Source: Flaveria trinervia
Lineage: Eukaryota; Streptophyta; Magnoliopsida; Asterales; Asteraceae
Direction of reading: 5' to 3'
Length of the DNA stretch: 64,000 nt
Assembly (NCBI GenBank): GCA_025506515.1
Contig: CM046444.1
Span: 121,217,930-121,281,929 of the forward strand
Within the stretch, counting starts at the first letter, position 1. Each line of letters starts with the position of its first letter. This document shows, one piece after another, positions 33,856-47,608 of the stretch. The notes below the pieces were generated by a model, which saw nothing but the letters and a program-made list of their open reading frames with translations, did no database searches and had not been told where the DNA came from. A program made the position numbers and the translations under genes.

Positions 33856-36800
33856 ATCAATGACTTTGGTTATATGTTTTATGGATAGATTGTAATTTTA
33901 TTTTGGGGATTTTGAGTGTTAAATTCTTTTTATGAGATTTATGTATGTATATTTATACATTTTTGTGTTTATATTGAGGTTTTTGAGTTCTTGATTGGGT
34001 TGTTTGAGTAATTTATGATATATACTAACAAGATTTTAATATTATATTTGAGAGTTGATGATATATAAGGATTCATTCATATGATTAGCACAAATCTTGA
34101 AATCAGTTTTGAGTGTTGAAACTTGATTCAAACGAGATCTGAATTTAGTTTGTTTTGTTGACGAATATGGTTGAGATCGATAAAAGCATCCCTAGCAATT
34201 GCATCCATTGTTACAAGCAATCGTTGCAAGTTTAGGTGTGTGCAACGGTTCAAAACTAAACAATAAGCGCACAACAATGTACTGCTATTGAAAACTTCAA
34301 GTTCAGAATCAATATAAAAAACAAAAGTGATTGACTATATATCAATGATTTATTATAAGTAAGAAAAAATAACTCAAAAACTTAGTTACAACTCATGCAT
34401 AATACCTAAATTTTGATTATGTATTTATAGGTTAAAAACTAAATCTATTTTAATACAATTAGTATTGCTAAATTTAATATGTAATTAACTTCTTAGAGTG
34501 TTGCTTGATTACAATACTAAATATTAAATAATAAGAATTAAATTAAGCTAAACTTGACTGATTTATCAACTTAGGTCCATTAATTTCACCGGTTATAAAT
34601 CAAATTAGAGAATTACAGCCAACAAAATTTACAATATGAAAATCATGTTGTATTACCAAACTATTTTTCACTAATTGTGAATCCATTGGGGTTCAAAATT
34701 GTACTTAAGGGAAACCAAAGTTTAACCTTGTGTTTTAACATTACTTTTCTCTTTAATATTAAAACTACTTTTTTATATAAAAACGATAAATTAAGAACAA
34801 AAATTGCTTTTGTCCCCAATCATAGTGGTACCAAAGTATACATAGATGTAGTACGTTATGTTGATGTCATGAACTCGTCATCGATACGTTGAATAGAAGT
34901 ACTAAATGAATAAATGGTATACAATAACTGTCATAATATATAAATAAAATATTTATAAGGAAAAATAAATATAATAAAAAGTAACACAAGTCCAATCAAT
35001 ATTGACAACAACGTGAATTCGAAGAAAAGTTAGAGATTGATTGAGGTTTGTGTTTGGCAAATGTCACCTCAATAATGCCCGTAAACCTCATCAAAACTGT
35101 CATGTTTTCTTGTGATACAAAACGAAAGTATAAATATCAACATGAGACTAAATTATTTGATAAATGTTTAAGATAGAATGATTTAAAATAGTTTAAGAGT
35201 AAAAATTTAATAAATTTATTGTTAAAAAACCAAAAAAATATATTAATTTTTGACGTCCATATGCAATGTTCTTATTTATTTATTTATAGAGATCAAAGTC
35301 GAATTCGAACTTAATTTTAAAACAAGTGAACTTTGGTTGATATTAATAACACAAATTATAAGAAAAATTAAATAAATTAGATATTGAAATGAATTTAAAA
35401 ATAATCTTTATTTTTTATGAAAAGTAAAAATATATAATTTGAAACGGGTCAGTAAGTCCTTAGATATTAGGTTTGAATCCAATTCAAAAATCAAACTTAG
35501 GAATCAGTTGGGATAAGGCCCCAATTCGAATATCCTAAACCTGAAATCGTATTCGTATTAGGTTGGTTCAAATTCCGAGGTAATCAGGTCTGATTCAAAC
35601 AACGAAAAATCAGAGGTGTACAAATCGGTAATTTCCCAATCGAACACCGGTTCCACACAAGTTCAGTTTTCGATCAACGAACTCAAAAACCCGTTTTTCC
35701 CAAACTACTTCAGGTTCCATATTGGTATCCAAGTGGGAAATGATTGATTCAAATTCCAAACCAATTTTTGCTTTTTACCAGTTCGGTTCGTTTTAACCGG
35801 CTTTCAATTGCTTTCAATAGAGTGGGTACCCTAACTGATCTCAAATCAACGGCTAGGTCGGTTTGACGGTTCCTACTCGTTTCTTAGTCGGGTTGGCTCG
35901 GTCTTGGTCATTTTTAAAAATGCTTCTCACCTTAAGTCGGTGAAAAAAGATAAGCTTACCAAAATGACCAAAGAGAAAGTAAATTAATGAATATGCTAAT
36001 AAATTTTACATATCCAAAAGCCCACCAAATTTGCAGGCCCAGCATTCATGATAACTTGTGGGCTGTTGGCTGTGGCCATTAAACTAATGTTATGATAATA
36101 GCATTATGTTTTTGTCATTTTATGGTCATTCATCTAGCTCTTACTCATCCTTATAAATTAATGTTATGTTTAGTGTATACACATATGTAAGTATTTATAC
36201 TTTATTAGTATTTCTAGTATATGCTTTTTCTGAAAAGCAATACTATTAATGATATGATTTTGTAGATCCTATTGACACATTATGTTTATAATATTAATTA
36301 GTCAATATGTTTACTCGAATGATCGCACTTATAGTATTCGTTAGCTAGCCGTTAAAAAGTATAGTCAAATTTGATAAATTTCAAACAACCAAATCAATCA
36401 TAATTGCAATAATTCATTATAGTAGTTAGAGTAAGTTACACGAATGATTAATCTGGTTTATATGAAATTCGAGGTTTGATTATCTATGTTTAAAATAACA
36501 CTGGTGGGCCTTAGTTCTGAAGTATGTTGCACGGAATGTCGTTTTTTTCTAAATAAAGTACCAAAATATGATTTCTCCTTCATTTTTCTTCCTTTTTTAG
36601 TTAAAAAGCTTTTACAATATTAATTAATATTTTGAAAACAAAAATCTCAAACACAAAAAGATTTTACCATGATGCAATAACTAAGATTTAATATTCTTCT
36701 AATAATTCTAATTATAAAACCACTGGAGTTATATTATATTACCATTGTTATAAACATGTTTGTTTGAAATGTTACAACTTACAGTTTAAATAACTTAATT

Positions 36801-39598
36801 GGGAAAATATACTTAATTGGGAAAATATATATGCATCGACCACTATTTAATAAATTGTATTTTATATAAATTGATTTAAATAATAAGTTATAAAACTTGG
36901 TTATGTTTGGTGACTTTTTCACAACTATCACATACTTTAAGGTTTACTTTAAAAAATTATCAAATAGTAATTTCCATTTAGATCATTTTATTTAATTTTA
37001 TAAATTTATAAAAGAATTTCACATCAAGTGACTTTTTAAATAATATAAGATGCTTGTGACTTTAATTTCTAGTAAAAAAATACAAATATATCCTAAATCG
37101 TATATATATTCACTTATCTATTTTGTCCTAACCACCTCTCCTTTTCTCCGAAGACGCCCGTTGTTGCCTTCAAACGCCAATGCTCCCTCACCGCCACATG
37201 CAACCTCTAGACCAACACCAACATCAATCGATCGTCACCACCATCAACACCCCTCCATCGCCAATAGTCACTCCAAGATCATCAAGATGCTCTAATATTT
37301 TTATCACAACATCAACCTTAAAGTTTCAGAAATAGAGACATGATGCATACACTTTCTGAAATGAAACCACATGAAACATTCTACTAGTTTACTCTTACAA
37401 TTAGTTTAAATAATCATATAGAGTAAATTAACCAAATCATCATATGTGGTATATAGGTTGTCATGATTTTTTTTTAAATACAGGAAACTACAAAGGCCAT
37501 CCACACTAAAACTTGCAATAGTACCTAAAAGAAAAGTTCAAAATTATATATTTAACCTTTTTGACAAATTAAACTTTTAAGTTTTAATGCTTTAAAGACT
37601 TCATTTGACTTGTTATTATAATTTATATTTAACATTATTGTAATAATAAAATATTGTTATTAGAGTATTAGGATTTAAGCGTTTAGCATATATGTAAATA
37701 AAGTAAGTGAAAAAATCATAAACAAGGTAACAAAATAACTCATAGATTAAAGGTGATCATATACGATCATGGTGATTGGTTTACTCCACTTACAGGAAAG
37801 TATGTAAATCGTAAACGTATCCGTACACAATGTAAATTTATTTCACCAAATCGTACGTGTACACGTAAACTGATTATGTTTTCTACAACGTACACAATCA
37901 CACGTACAAATAACTGAGATATTCAAATAGCTTGTGGGTGGCAATTTATAATTTGTTGACTAATATAAATTAGCTTCTTTAAAACTTAAGTTGATTTCAC
38001 AAGTTGATTTAGCTCGAGCCTCCCTGGCTCATGTAAATGTTTGATTCGAATTCGAGCTACAAGTAGCTCACTCGTATAAAAATTTGAGGTACTTTGGCTC
38101 ATAAGCTGATTGGAATCAAGTAACTCACTCGATCACTAGCTAAAATAACTAGCTCGTTTCATTTTTTTGTTGGTAATTTGGTAATGCATGCAATACTAGA
38201 CGCTTTTGTAACTTAACATTGTTGTTAACGTGTCATTTCAAAAGTTCTCAAAACCAAATACACAAAATCATCATTAATATGAGAAATAAAGAAACTCGTC
38301 AAGACACAAGGCAACTCAGTTCTTACAAGATCAATTTTCCCATCAATTGTAATGTCGAGTTGAGATGGTTCTCACTTGTATTATTTTTGTAACACAAACA
38401 CATTAATTGTAACCTAAGTCAAAATTGTATAACATTAGACAATTTCCAACAAATCATGCATATTAATTAATGAAAAGAAATGAGTTTTGAATGTTTGGCA
38501 ATTGTATGGTGATTTTAGGTAAACCTACCTAAGCTCAAACTACATAAATCTTGTAAACCGTTTTAGACCCCGAATCAAGCTAGTTGCAAACGTCTCAAAA
38601 TGATTTATTTCATATGTGTCAAATATTCCAAAGAGCTATCATATGTATTATTTCAAAAAATTAAAGAGTTATTTGAAATTCGCAAGTGAAAAACTGAACA
38701 CATCATGACAAATTATATCATAACTTTAGGAATTTGTGATCATATGAAACATTTTGGTTTATAAACTGCAGCATGTGATTAGATGCATGAATTACATATT
38801 ATGACTAAATATGTTTAATATTTGGTTTACTTAGGTCCTATTTACTTTTACCTTTTAATTAGGTTATATTGGGCTGCAATAGGTGATATGAGTTAAATCA
38901 TAAGCCTAAAAACACTCATAAAATTGTCAAGCGCAAATCAGCTGCCAAATCAGTTTTCTACCTATTATTTAAAAACATTCAGTTTCTCTCCATCCATAAA
39001 AGCAACAATTCTTTATAGTTCTACATCAGCAACATCTTATATATTAGTTTTTTTTTATAATGAAATTGTTTATATACCAAATCAAATTATATGTAGAAAA
39101 GTTAATTAACTTAATATATTAACACTAATCTAGTAAACAATTTATATAAATTGAAGTATTTTATAGTAGAAATACACAGTTTGATCATCGAAGTGATATA
39201 TATATATATATCTATAAAACGTATTTAAATAAACAATTACATCTTTTATTATCTACCCGGTTACAACATTTAAATAAAAGTAAAACAAAAAATGTTATAG
39301 AAGTAATTAATCCAATCCAAATAAATTTCAAACAAAAAGAAAAGTATAAGAAAACCAGTAGCATCACACACTCGCCCCTTTCACACGGGCGTACATTCCA
39401 TGATCAAGCATCACCCTTAGGCGCCCATGTAGGGTGTGTATATATGATGGATCGATAAGGTCTTATGATGGGTCATAATATACAAATACGCTTGTCATAA
39501 TAGGCTATATAACGTGCTATATGTGTCATAACTTGTCATATGGGTAATTAGCCATAAGTGATGTGATATTGGGTTATAATGAACAGTAGTTGTTATAA
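33856..39598. other. Long intergenic region
   Basis: 5.7 kb, AT-rich, no gene supported. Notable parts: 35440-35930, decayed transposon ends with GGTTCGGTT-type words; 37130-37300, a short C-rich patch with CACCACCATCAACACC low complexity that gives an 81-codon open frame without domain; 37930-38160, scattered AGCTCGAG words like worn hAT-like termini; 38300-39590, nothing recognisable. Confidence 0.45.
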
Positions 39599-39607
39599 TA
39601 CATTTAA

Positions 39608-40278
39608 GAGTTAATGCGGTTTACGTACCTGAGGTTTCATAAAAATTATCATTTGAATTCAAAAGTTTAAAGTGTTACCATTTGCATCCAAATGTTTCAC
39701 TAAAATTGCCATTTGAATCCATCTGACTATGTCTAACTAACACGGTTAACTTTTTCCGTTAAGTTTGCAACATAAGAGTTATTTTAATTAAAAAATTACA
39801 AAATAAAAAACCAACTCATGTGAGAGTTTTTATATGTTTAGGCTCTTTTGATAATTGTAGTTGTGATTTGACTTTATAATTGTATTTTATTATTTTGTCT
39901 TGTTAATGTATTTTGGTTTAGTAATCGTATCACTTTTGCTCATTTCATTAATTAAACATAGTTTTATTTAGTTTAAAACTTAATTATGATTATGATAATT
40001 GATGTTTTTATGATTATTATTCAAGGGCAGTTAATGTTATTCTATAAATTATTTTTTTACTTTTATGATAATTTGTAATTTATGGTTATAATTCAAATAA
40101 TTTATTATATGACTTATTAGTCTACTTATATATATTTTTATTTTGTATGTTTTATAAAGTTAGAAATGAATGATTTTTAGTTGGTTATAACTATATTTTA
40201 GACATCATATTATATAAAATAAAATACAAGTATAACTAACTAAATATAATTCATTTCTAACTTTATAAAACATACAAA

Positions 40279-40321
<43 letters not shown>

Positions 40322-40325
40322 ATAT

Positions 40326-40363
<38 letters not shown>

Positions 40364-40874
40364 AACAAGCCATATAATATAAATTATTTGAATCATAATC
40401 ATAAAAGACAAATTATTATAAAAGTATAAAAATAATTATAGAATAACATTAACAGCCCATAAATAATAGTGATTAAATATCAATCATCGTAATCATAGTT
40501 AAGCTTTAAAGTAAAGGAATTTATGTTTAATTAATGAAACGGGCGAAAGTGACACGATTACTAAACCAAAATTTATTAACAAGACAAAATAATAAAATAC
40601 AATTGGAGAGTCAAATCATAATTATAATTATAATAAAAGGCTAAACATATAAAACCCTCACGTGAGTTGGTTTTTTATTTTGTAATTTATTAATTAAAAT
40701 AACTCTCAAGTTAGAAACTTAACGGAAAAAGTTAACCGTGTTAGTTAGGAGTAGTCAAATGGATTCAAATGATAATTTTAGTGAAATTTCTGGATGCAAA
40801 TGACAACACTTTAAACTTTTAAATTCAAATGATAATTTTCATGAAATCTCAGGGACGTAAAACGCATTTAACTC
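39608..40874. mobile_element. Foldback/Mutator-like palindromic element
   Basis: The whole 1.27 kb is one inverted repeat: the left arm from GAGTTAATGCGG mirrors the right arm ending at CGCATTTAACTC, with similarity reaching to the centre near 40205. Landmarks found in both arms include CACGGTTAACTTTTTCCGTTAA, TTGTCTTGTTAAT and CATTAATTAAACAT. A 9-bp target duplication TACATTTAA is present at 39599-39607 and 40875-40883. Long inverted arms and a 9-bp duplication fit Mutator-like or foldback elements. No transposase. The right arm has gained a microsatellite. Confidence 0.85.
40279..40365. repeat. (CA)n(TA)n microsatellite in the foldback arm
   Basis: A dozen CA units followed by interrupted AT units, present only in the right arm of the palindrome and so gained after it formed. 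Confidence 0.9.
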
Positions 40875-41062
40875 TACATTTAAACTTAAGAAAAATGATA
40901 TGCATCATTAAAATTACACTCACTTCAAAGTTTTAAACTGACCTTTGCAATCAAATACACAATATGAAACGTTTGCCTTTGCTTTATAGATGTATGGTAA
41001 ATAGTAAAGACTAGTTCCCTAAAGATTAGCTACCTCCATTTAGATAATCCTATTCATTATTA

Positions 41063-41146
41063 CTATAAGTAGCCTCATTTACCATGTGTAACTTCATATT
41101 TGAAACCTTAAAATATAACACAAAGAAAGTAACAACATATATAAGA
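41063..41146 (+). promoter_or_regulatory. Core promoter and 5' UTR of exopolygalacturonase 1
   Basis: CTATAAGTA at 41063-41071 is the TATA candidate. The following TGTAACTTCATA...AACACAAAGAAA block is shared with the upstream region of the second gene (minus strand, about 48240-48330), so the duplication included the core promoter. Confidence 0.6.
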
Positions 41147-43960
41147 ATGTATAAAGATGGCTACATTCCAATAGCAATATATTGCTTATTTGTTGTGTCG
41201 CTGATCGCGACGAACCAGGCAGTTGTAGTCAATATAAAAACTAAAGGCGCAAAGGGTGATGGCAAAACTGACGATGGCCCGGTAACAATGACATAAATCT
41301 TTTATCGTTGTGTGTTTATGATCATGTTTCATGCTAATTACTTGTACTAATGTTGGATTTAGGCTATATTAAGCGCATGGAAAGAAGCATGTGCCGCGCC
41401 ACCACCAAGCTCGATGTTGATTCCACCAGGGACTTATATGTCGCTTGCTATTGACTTGGGTGGTCCATGCAAGGGTCCTATTGAGATCGTCGCAAAAGGA
41501 GCAACCTTAAAGGCGCCACCGGAGCTAGCAAAGTTCACAAAAGACAGTTGGATCATCATTAGGAATGTTGATAAGTTGACCGTGACTGGTGGCATATTGG
41601 ATGGTCAAGGTCAAGAAACATGGAAGACTACAAAATGCAAGGATTCTCAGGCTACATGTTCAATACCAGTTGTAAGTGTTTCTTTAAACGCTACTACAAA
41701 ACAACCATTTGCGACCGTAAAATAAGGTAGCAAGCAAAACTGTAGCAAATGCCCTTTTGCTACCGGTTTGCAATCGGTTTCAAGGTCACTTAAATCCTTG
41801 TTACTAATATTCATTCAACCAGAGACATCCTTGAGAATGCTTGAAAAATTTTAGATCATGGACGAGTAGGATAAAAAATGAACTCTTATAATATAAAGTT
41901 TAGCTATTTCATAAACAAAAGTATATATTGTAGTAAAATAGTCTAATTTATTTATTTAAACGAATCGTAACGTTCTTCTAGCGTCTTTGAAATGAGTTTA
42001 GATCGAGTAATGATAGTAAACTTATAATTAAAATGTTAGGTCCCTAAGGTTAATAGACAAAAATATTTAAATTACTATTGGGTTTGTTAGTGGCCCATAG
42101 GTTTTTAAAAGAAAATATACATACATATATAAAATAAAATAAATTTAAAAATTTCAGGTCCCGAAGAGATCGGGCCCTAGGCGGTCACCCACCCGCCCCC
42201 GGGCTGCCCCTGCATGCAACTGATCATACGTCTTAAGTTTCTGTCGCAAATTGGCTACGGGGTTTGTGATCAAACTTAGCGACCAAAATTACGACCTATT
42301 CTTCTTGGGATAGATCTTGTGACCTATCATATTTTGTTTTGGTCGCTAATATTACGGGGAACATTTAAAAACACTCACTAATATGATAGTGAGTGTTTTT
42401 ATCTGTAAGTAGCTTTTGCCCATTTATGTAGTAGTGAAAGTGTAGATTTTGATGTTATAATACCAACCTTTTATGTCTCTTTCTCAGAATCTCAGATTGA
42501 ATCAAATCAAGAATTCATTGTTTAGAGACCTAACATCTGTTAATAGCAAAAACTTTCACATAGCTCTATTGGCTTGTGACAACAACCGCTTCGAGAACCT
42601 TGTCATTGACGCGCCTGGTAACAGTGTCAACACAGATGGGATTCATATCGCAAAGTTAAGCGGGCTCAACATCACGAATGCAAAGATAAAAACGGGCGAC
42701 GATTGTGTTTCGTTTGGAGATGGAAGCAAGAATGTTCATATAGAGAAAGTTACGTGTGGCCCGGGACATGGGTTCGGCGTAGGAAGTTTAGGAAAATACC
42801 CAAATGAAGAACCAGTACAAGGGATCTTTTTCAAGAACTGCACAATGACTAACACCACTAATGGAGTTAGGATCAAAAGTTGGCCCGATTCGCACCCTGG
42901 AGTCGCAAGCGACATCCATTTCGAAGATATTATCATGAACGGTGTTGCAAATCCCATATTGATTGATCAAGAATATTGTCCGAATAACTTATGCAAGGTA
43001 TTATGAGATGTTTGTGATTGCTTATTAACTAAAACGTTATATATGCTAATTGCATGTTAAAATAAACGGGACTGATACTTCTAGGTGGTTTTTATAACTA
43101 TTTGTAAAACTTGATTATTCGTTTATAGAACCAACGGTTTTATACAAGGTTTGCTTCTAGAAGTGTGTTCTAATGTTTCAAAATCCCTTTTCTGATTTCT
43201 TTTTTCTTTTAACATATATTGTGGAAAAATAAAATTCATTTACCTGGATGGTGAAATCTCAAAAAAAAAAAAATTCAATAATTAAAAGAGCAATTTGTAT
43301 AAATGGTGCCTACGGTTTAATCAGATTGTATGTTTGATACCCACATTTTAAAAATTGTAAAATTAGTCCATACGTATTCGTTGCACTTTTGTTTCTTAGT
43401 ATAAAATTCATTTATTTTTTATGCATTTCATTAGTTTAGACTAACGTTTATATTTAACCTTAGAGACCAAAAGTGCACCGCCCACATAAAAATTTAGATT
43501 AACTTTACAAATTTTAAGATTTAAGGATCAAATTTGCAATAATCATACAACAATTAAACTAATTTTGTAATTTTCAAAGTATAGAAATCATACTTGCAAC
43601 CTAATCAAATCACATAAACGTTGGTTTTGGTAAAAAAAACCAACTAGAAGTAAAATATCCAATTGTATGTAAAAATCCAATATACTGTTTACTAGGGATT
43701 TGAATTTTACTTATTGTGATTACCAGAAAGGTGGTGCTCCATCAAAGGTGAAGTTATCAAATGTGAGGTTTAGGAAGATCAGAGGTACATCTTCAACTAA
43801 GGTGGCAGTGAAGCTTGTTTGCAGCCCGGGGGTACCGTGCGATAACATCGAGGTGGCCGATATCCACTTGACATTCAATGGAGGACCAGCGAGCTCCGAG
43901 TGTGCTAACACCAAGCCTAAAGTTGTCGGTCAAGTTGTCCCCGGAGTTTGTCATCCCTAA
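41147..43960 (+). CDS. Exopolygalacturonase 1 (GH28)
   Basis: Hydrolyses the terminal galacturonic acid of pectin; secreted. Four exons, 41147-41281, 41363-41671, 42488-42997 and 43727-43960, all phase 0, give 395 residues, the normal length. Signal peptide about 1-24 (IAIYCLFVVSLIA), followed by VVNIKTKGAKGDGKTDDG. GH28 catalytic motifs are all present: NTDGIH, GDDCVSFG, GPGHGFGVGSLG and RIKSWP. The C-terminus ends CANTKPKVVGQVVPGVCHP with the paired cysteines. It resembles pollen-type exopolygalacturonases. Intron 2 holds a CACTA-like element and intron 3 a TIR element; neither touches splice sites. Its tail-to-tail partner is at 46053-48232. Confidence 0.94.
41689..42436. mobile_element. 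CACTA-like non-autonomous element in intron 2
   Basis: 748 bp. The right end reads TGTAGTAGTG, giving CACTACTACA in reverse; the left end is CGCTACTACAAAA, the same with one change. A 3-bp AAA duplication flanks it (41686-41688, 42437-42439), the CACTA target size. Subterminal words such as GCGACC and GGTCGCTAA recur in both orientations. No transposase. Confidence 0.75.
43305..43620. mobile_element. Small TIR element in intron 3
   Basis: About 315 bp with imperfect inverted arms of roughly 70 bp (left TTAATCAGATTGTATGTTTGATA and ATTGTAAAATTAGT; mirrored near 43540-43615). No coding region. The exact ends and target duplication are unclear. Confidence 0.6.
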
Positions 43961-46052
43961 ATCCATCATAACTATCATAGAACCATTTGAATCGGATCAT
44001 CGATCAACAGGAAACACAAATGTTGAAATCTCATGGAAATTGAATGTAAAAATTCAGAAACTATATAGACATGTATTTTTATGGATGAATATTTCATTAT
44101 GATATATAACGAGGATTTATGTGTAAATGTGTTTTCATGTGTTGTATTGTTGTTTACCTATTTATGATGAGTATAATTACATGATGAAAGCTAATAAATC
44201 ATATGCACGTACACACAAAACTAATTACTATATATAAAACCTTAACAAATATATTAATATATAAATATGATATAACAATGTTGTGGTGAATTATATACAA
44301 GGACGACTATGTATTATTGATAATTGACTGTATGTTTTAGGAAATTTATGGAAATCTTTTATGCATCCTGTTCATTTTTTACTATTTTATTACTACTATT
44401 GTTTTAGTCAGTCAAATGCTAGCCAAAAAGGTGTTTCTTTAATAACTTGAGACTATTGTTGTTAATTTATAACAATCTGATTTCTTTTTAATTTTATATC
44501 ACTAGTAATTATAAGGTTTGAATCTTTAATTTTTTGAAGAAAACATCATTTTAATCACTTGAGTACCACTATCGTTGTTTAGATCATTAGTAGTCGTTTC
44601 GCTAGGTAATCCGTCTAGGAACATGATCACATCTTTGGATTTATAGCCTAATTGCACATGCTTTTTCACTTAAGCAATCACCAAACAAGAATCAGAAATC
44701 ACTCGTTGTCTCTTGTGTTTCTCGTTTTTGCGTACTCATTCAGAAGCCAAAGATCGAACATGACACTTAAACTGCACTCACGGGTGGGTTTGATCCACGT
44801 GAACTCAGATTTAAGATCTGACAACACGCTACAAAACTAATACAAGGACAATTATCGACGGACAATTCTGCGTGTAAAGGTACCATTTGTCACCAATTTA
44901 TCGGTGAAAGTGTGTTGGTAATCATGAAAGAAAAAAAATGTCTTTTTACAAAAGGATTTAAAAGAAATTAATTTTCTTAAGACGAAAAAGTTGGATTCAT
45001 CTACCGATGGACTATCAATGTTAATTTATTTTTATGTAGTGACACATTTAAGTTATCCGAAGACAACTAAAAATTAATGGTTCTTTCTTTAACTTTTGGA
45101 GTTTTTGTTGGTAATCCATCGATAATAATTATCGATGGATTTACGTGATATTCTGTGTCCAATGACAATAATGAATATTAATTAGCTTCTGAAATTTTAT
45201 ATGATCTCTCAGTAATTTTTCTTTCAATTTATTGGGTCTCGTGAGTTTCATTTATAACATATCTAATGACATTTAAAAGTTAATATTTATATTTTATGAG
45301 ATTTTTCGATAATTACTGACGTACTTTAAATCGTTGATAAACCTAGTTTCTTGTACTGACATGAAATAACATCGTTGTCTAAAGAAACGTGAAAGAAGTA
45401 AAAAAAATTGGTACTGATAATCCAGAACTACTTGGAACCACACAACAGTAATTTTTTTTAAAACATTTGCTTTGGTAAGTTTACCTAAATGTCATTTTAT
45501 TTGCCAAACATGCATGTTCATTTAATTTTCAAAGCATACTTATAACACACATTGTATTATTATCGAAAACTCCTGTATTTTACTTGTTAACAAATGAAAC
45601 TTGTGATGTATTTTAACCAAGATAACTTTCCTTTTATTAATAATTGAAGATTATAGCATGCATAAAATTATGAAATAACAGCAATATATGGTCTCTTCCA
45701 ATATAATATGCATGGTCAATACTGAGAGTTTTTTTAAGTTGTGCATGATTAATATCAACACAGATAACGTTAGTCTTGACCTTTTAATCGGTTCGGTTAA
45801 TTTATATTAATAACTTTCATATAATAAATGTCAATCCCATTTGAATACCGGATTCATATACACATATAAAACCTTAAAGAGTATAGATGAAATATATAAA
45901 AAACTACTTATGTACATCCTTAGAAATACATATTCATATATATAGGTTCTAAATTTTGCATCCACCATTTTTCTCTCACGTTTCAACAATGTATCCGTCT
46001 GCTCAGTTGATGATCCAGATCAAACGGTTAGCGATGATTATCATTAATTGAT
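43961..46052. other. Spacer between the tail-to-tail polygalacturonase genes
   Basis: 2.1 kb, AT-rich, holding both 3' UTRs. 45113-45141 is a perfect 11-bp-arm hairpin (AATCCATCGAT..ATCGATGGATT), and CGATGG words recur between 44860 and 45140, suggesting a worn DNA transposon. At about 45940 an ATATATAGGTTCTAAAT start resembles another repeat. No gene. Confidence 0.4.
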
Positions 46053-47568
46053 TTAGGCGTGACAAACTCCAGGGACATTCTGACCGATGACTTTAGGTTT
46101 GGTGTTAAAACACTCAGAAGTAGCTGGTCCTCCATTGAATGTCAAGCTGATATTAGCCACCTCGACGTTTTCGCATGGTGTCCCTGCGCTACAATGAAGC
46201 TTCATGGCTACCTTACCTGCAGATGTTCCCCTAATCCTCCTAAAACTCACATTTGATATCTTCACTTTTGATGGAGCACCTTTCTAGTTATCACAAGAAT
46301 TAAATCAACTCTCTATTGAACATAATCTCTAAAGGAATTATTATTACCGACTAAGTATCAATGATTTATGAATAAGTCTCATATACATAGTAGTTGATGA
46401 TGTTTATGATAGATTTTTATTTACAAGTCGCTAATAGATTTTATTTGAGACTGAATTTGTAACACCCTAGGCAACACATCAAACGTAGGCATTAGAGGCG
46501 TTGGGTTCATACAAAATGTTTTGCTCAAATATTGGCCAATACAGTTTTGGTGCACTGGCCGGTTATAGATGTGAAGAGAACTTTATAGTTACACATGCTT
46601 GGGTGGGGTAACTTTCATCAAGAATAATGAGTCCCCAAGATGTTCAGACGACACCTTATGTAAATTTCACGATTGAAATGGTGAGATAAACCACGTCGAG
46701 AATGTTCTACCCTAAGGAGAGGTGGGGATCCGATATCACCATGATCAATAGAGATGCTAGGTTCGTAAAAAATAAAATATTCTACCCTAAATACTACTAA
46801 TGTATTTTGAGGGTATGACTTTGGATTAACTACAAGGTTATTGCACTTAATAAACAAAAGTTGTTTCAAAAGTGTTGGGGTTGCATTAAGTATACAAACT
46901 AACTACTTATGAGTAAATATGTTGTTTTGAATGAGAAATCTTAAGTTAGCTATACCAAACTATTCATTTCAACATGCAATCAAAAATACCTTATAATACC
47001 TTGCATGCTTTATTTGGACAATATTCTTGATCGATCAGTATCGGATTTGTCACACCGTTTATGATAATATCTTCAAAATGAATGTCGCGAACGATTCCAG
47101 GGTGTGAATCAGGCCAACTTTTGATCCGAACTCCGTTAATAGTGCCAGTGATCGTGCAATTCTTCAAAAAGATCCCTTCCACAGTTTTCATTCGGGTATT
47201 TCCCCAAACTTCCGATACTAAAGCCATGGCCGGTCCACACACCACTCGTTCGATATGGATGTTCTTGCTTCCTTCTCCGAAAGAGATACAATCATCGCCC
47301 GTTCCTATCTTTGAGTTTGTGATGTTGAGCCCGTTTAACTTCGCAATATGAATCCCATCTGTGTTGATACTGTTCCCTGGTGCGTCAATGTTAACATTTT
47401 CGACCCTGCTGTTGTCACAACCCCTTAAAGCTATATGAAAGTTCTTGCTATTGATAGAAGTCAGATCTTTAAACAAAGAATTCTTGAGTTTACTCAACCT
47501 GAGATTCTAAGAAAGTACACAAAGGGAGGTTAGAATATAAACTTCCGCATACTAATAATGAAAAACAC

Positions 47569-47608
<40 letters not shown>

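Noticed and set aside
37050..37295. 81-codon frame rich in Pro, Ser and His
   Set aside because: Low-complexity CACCACCATCA DNA; no conserved motif.
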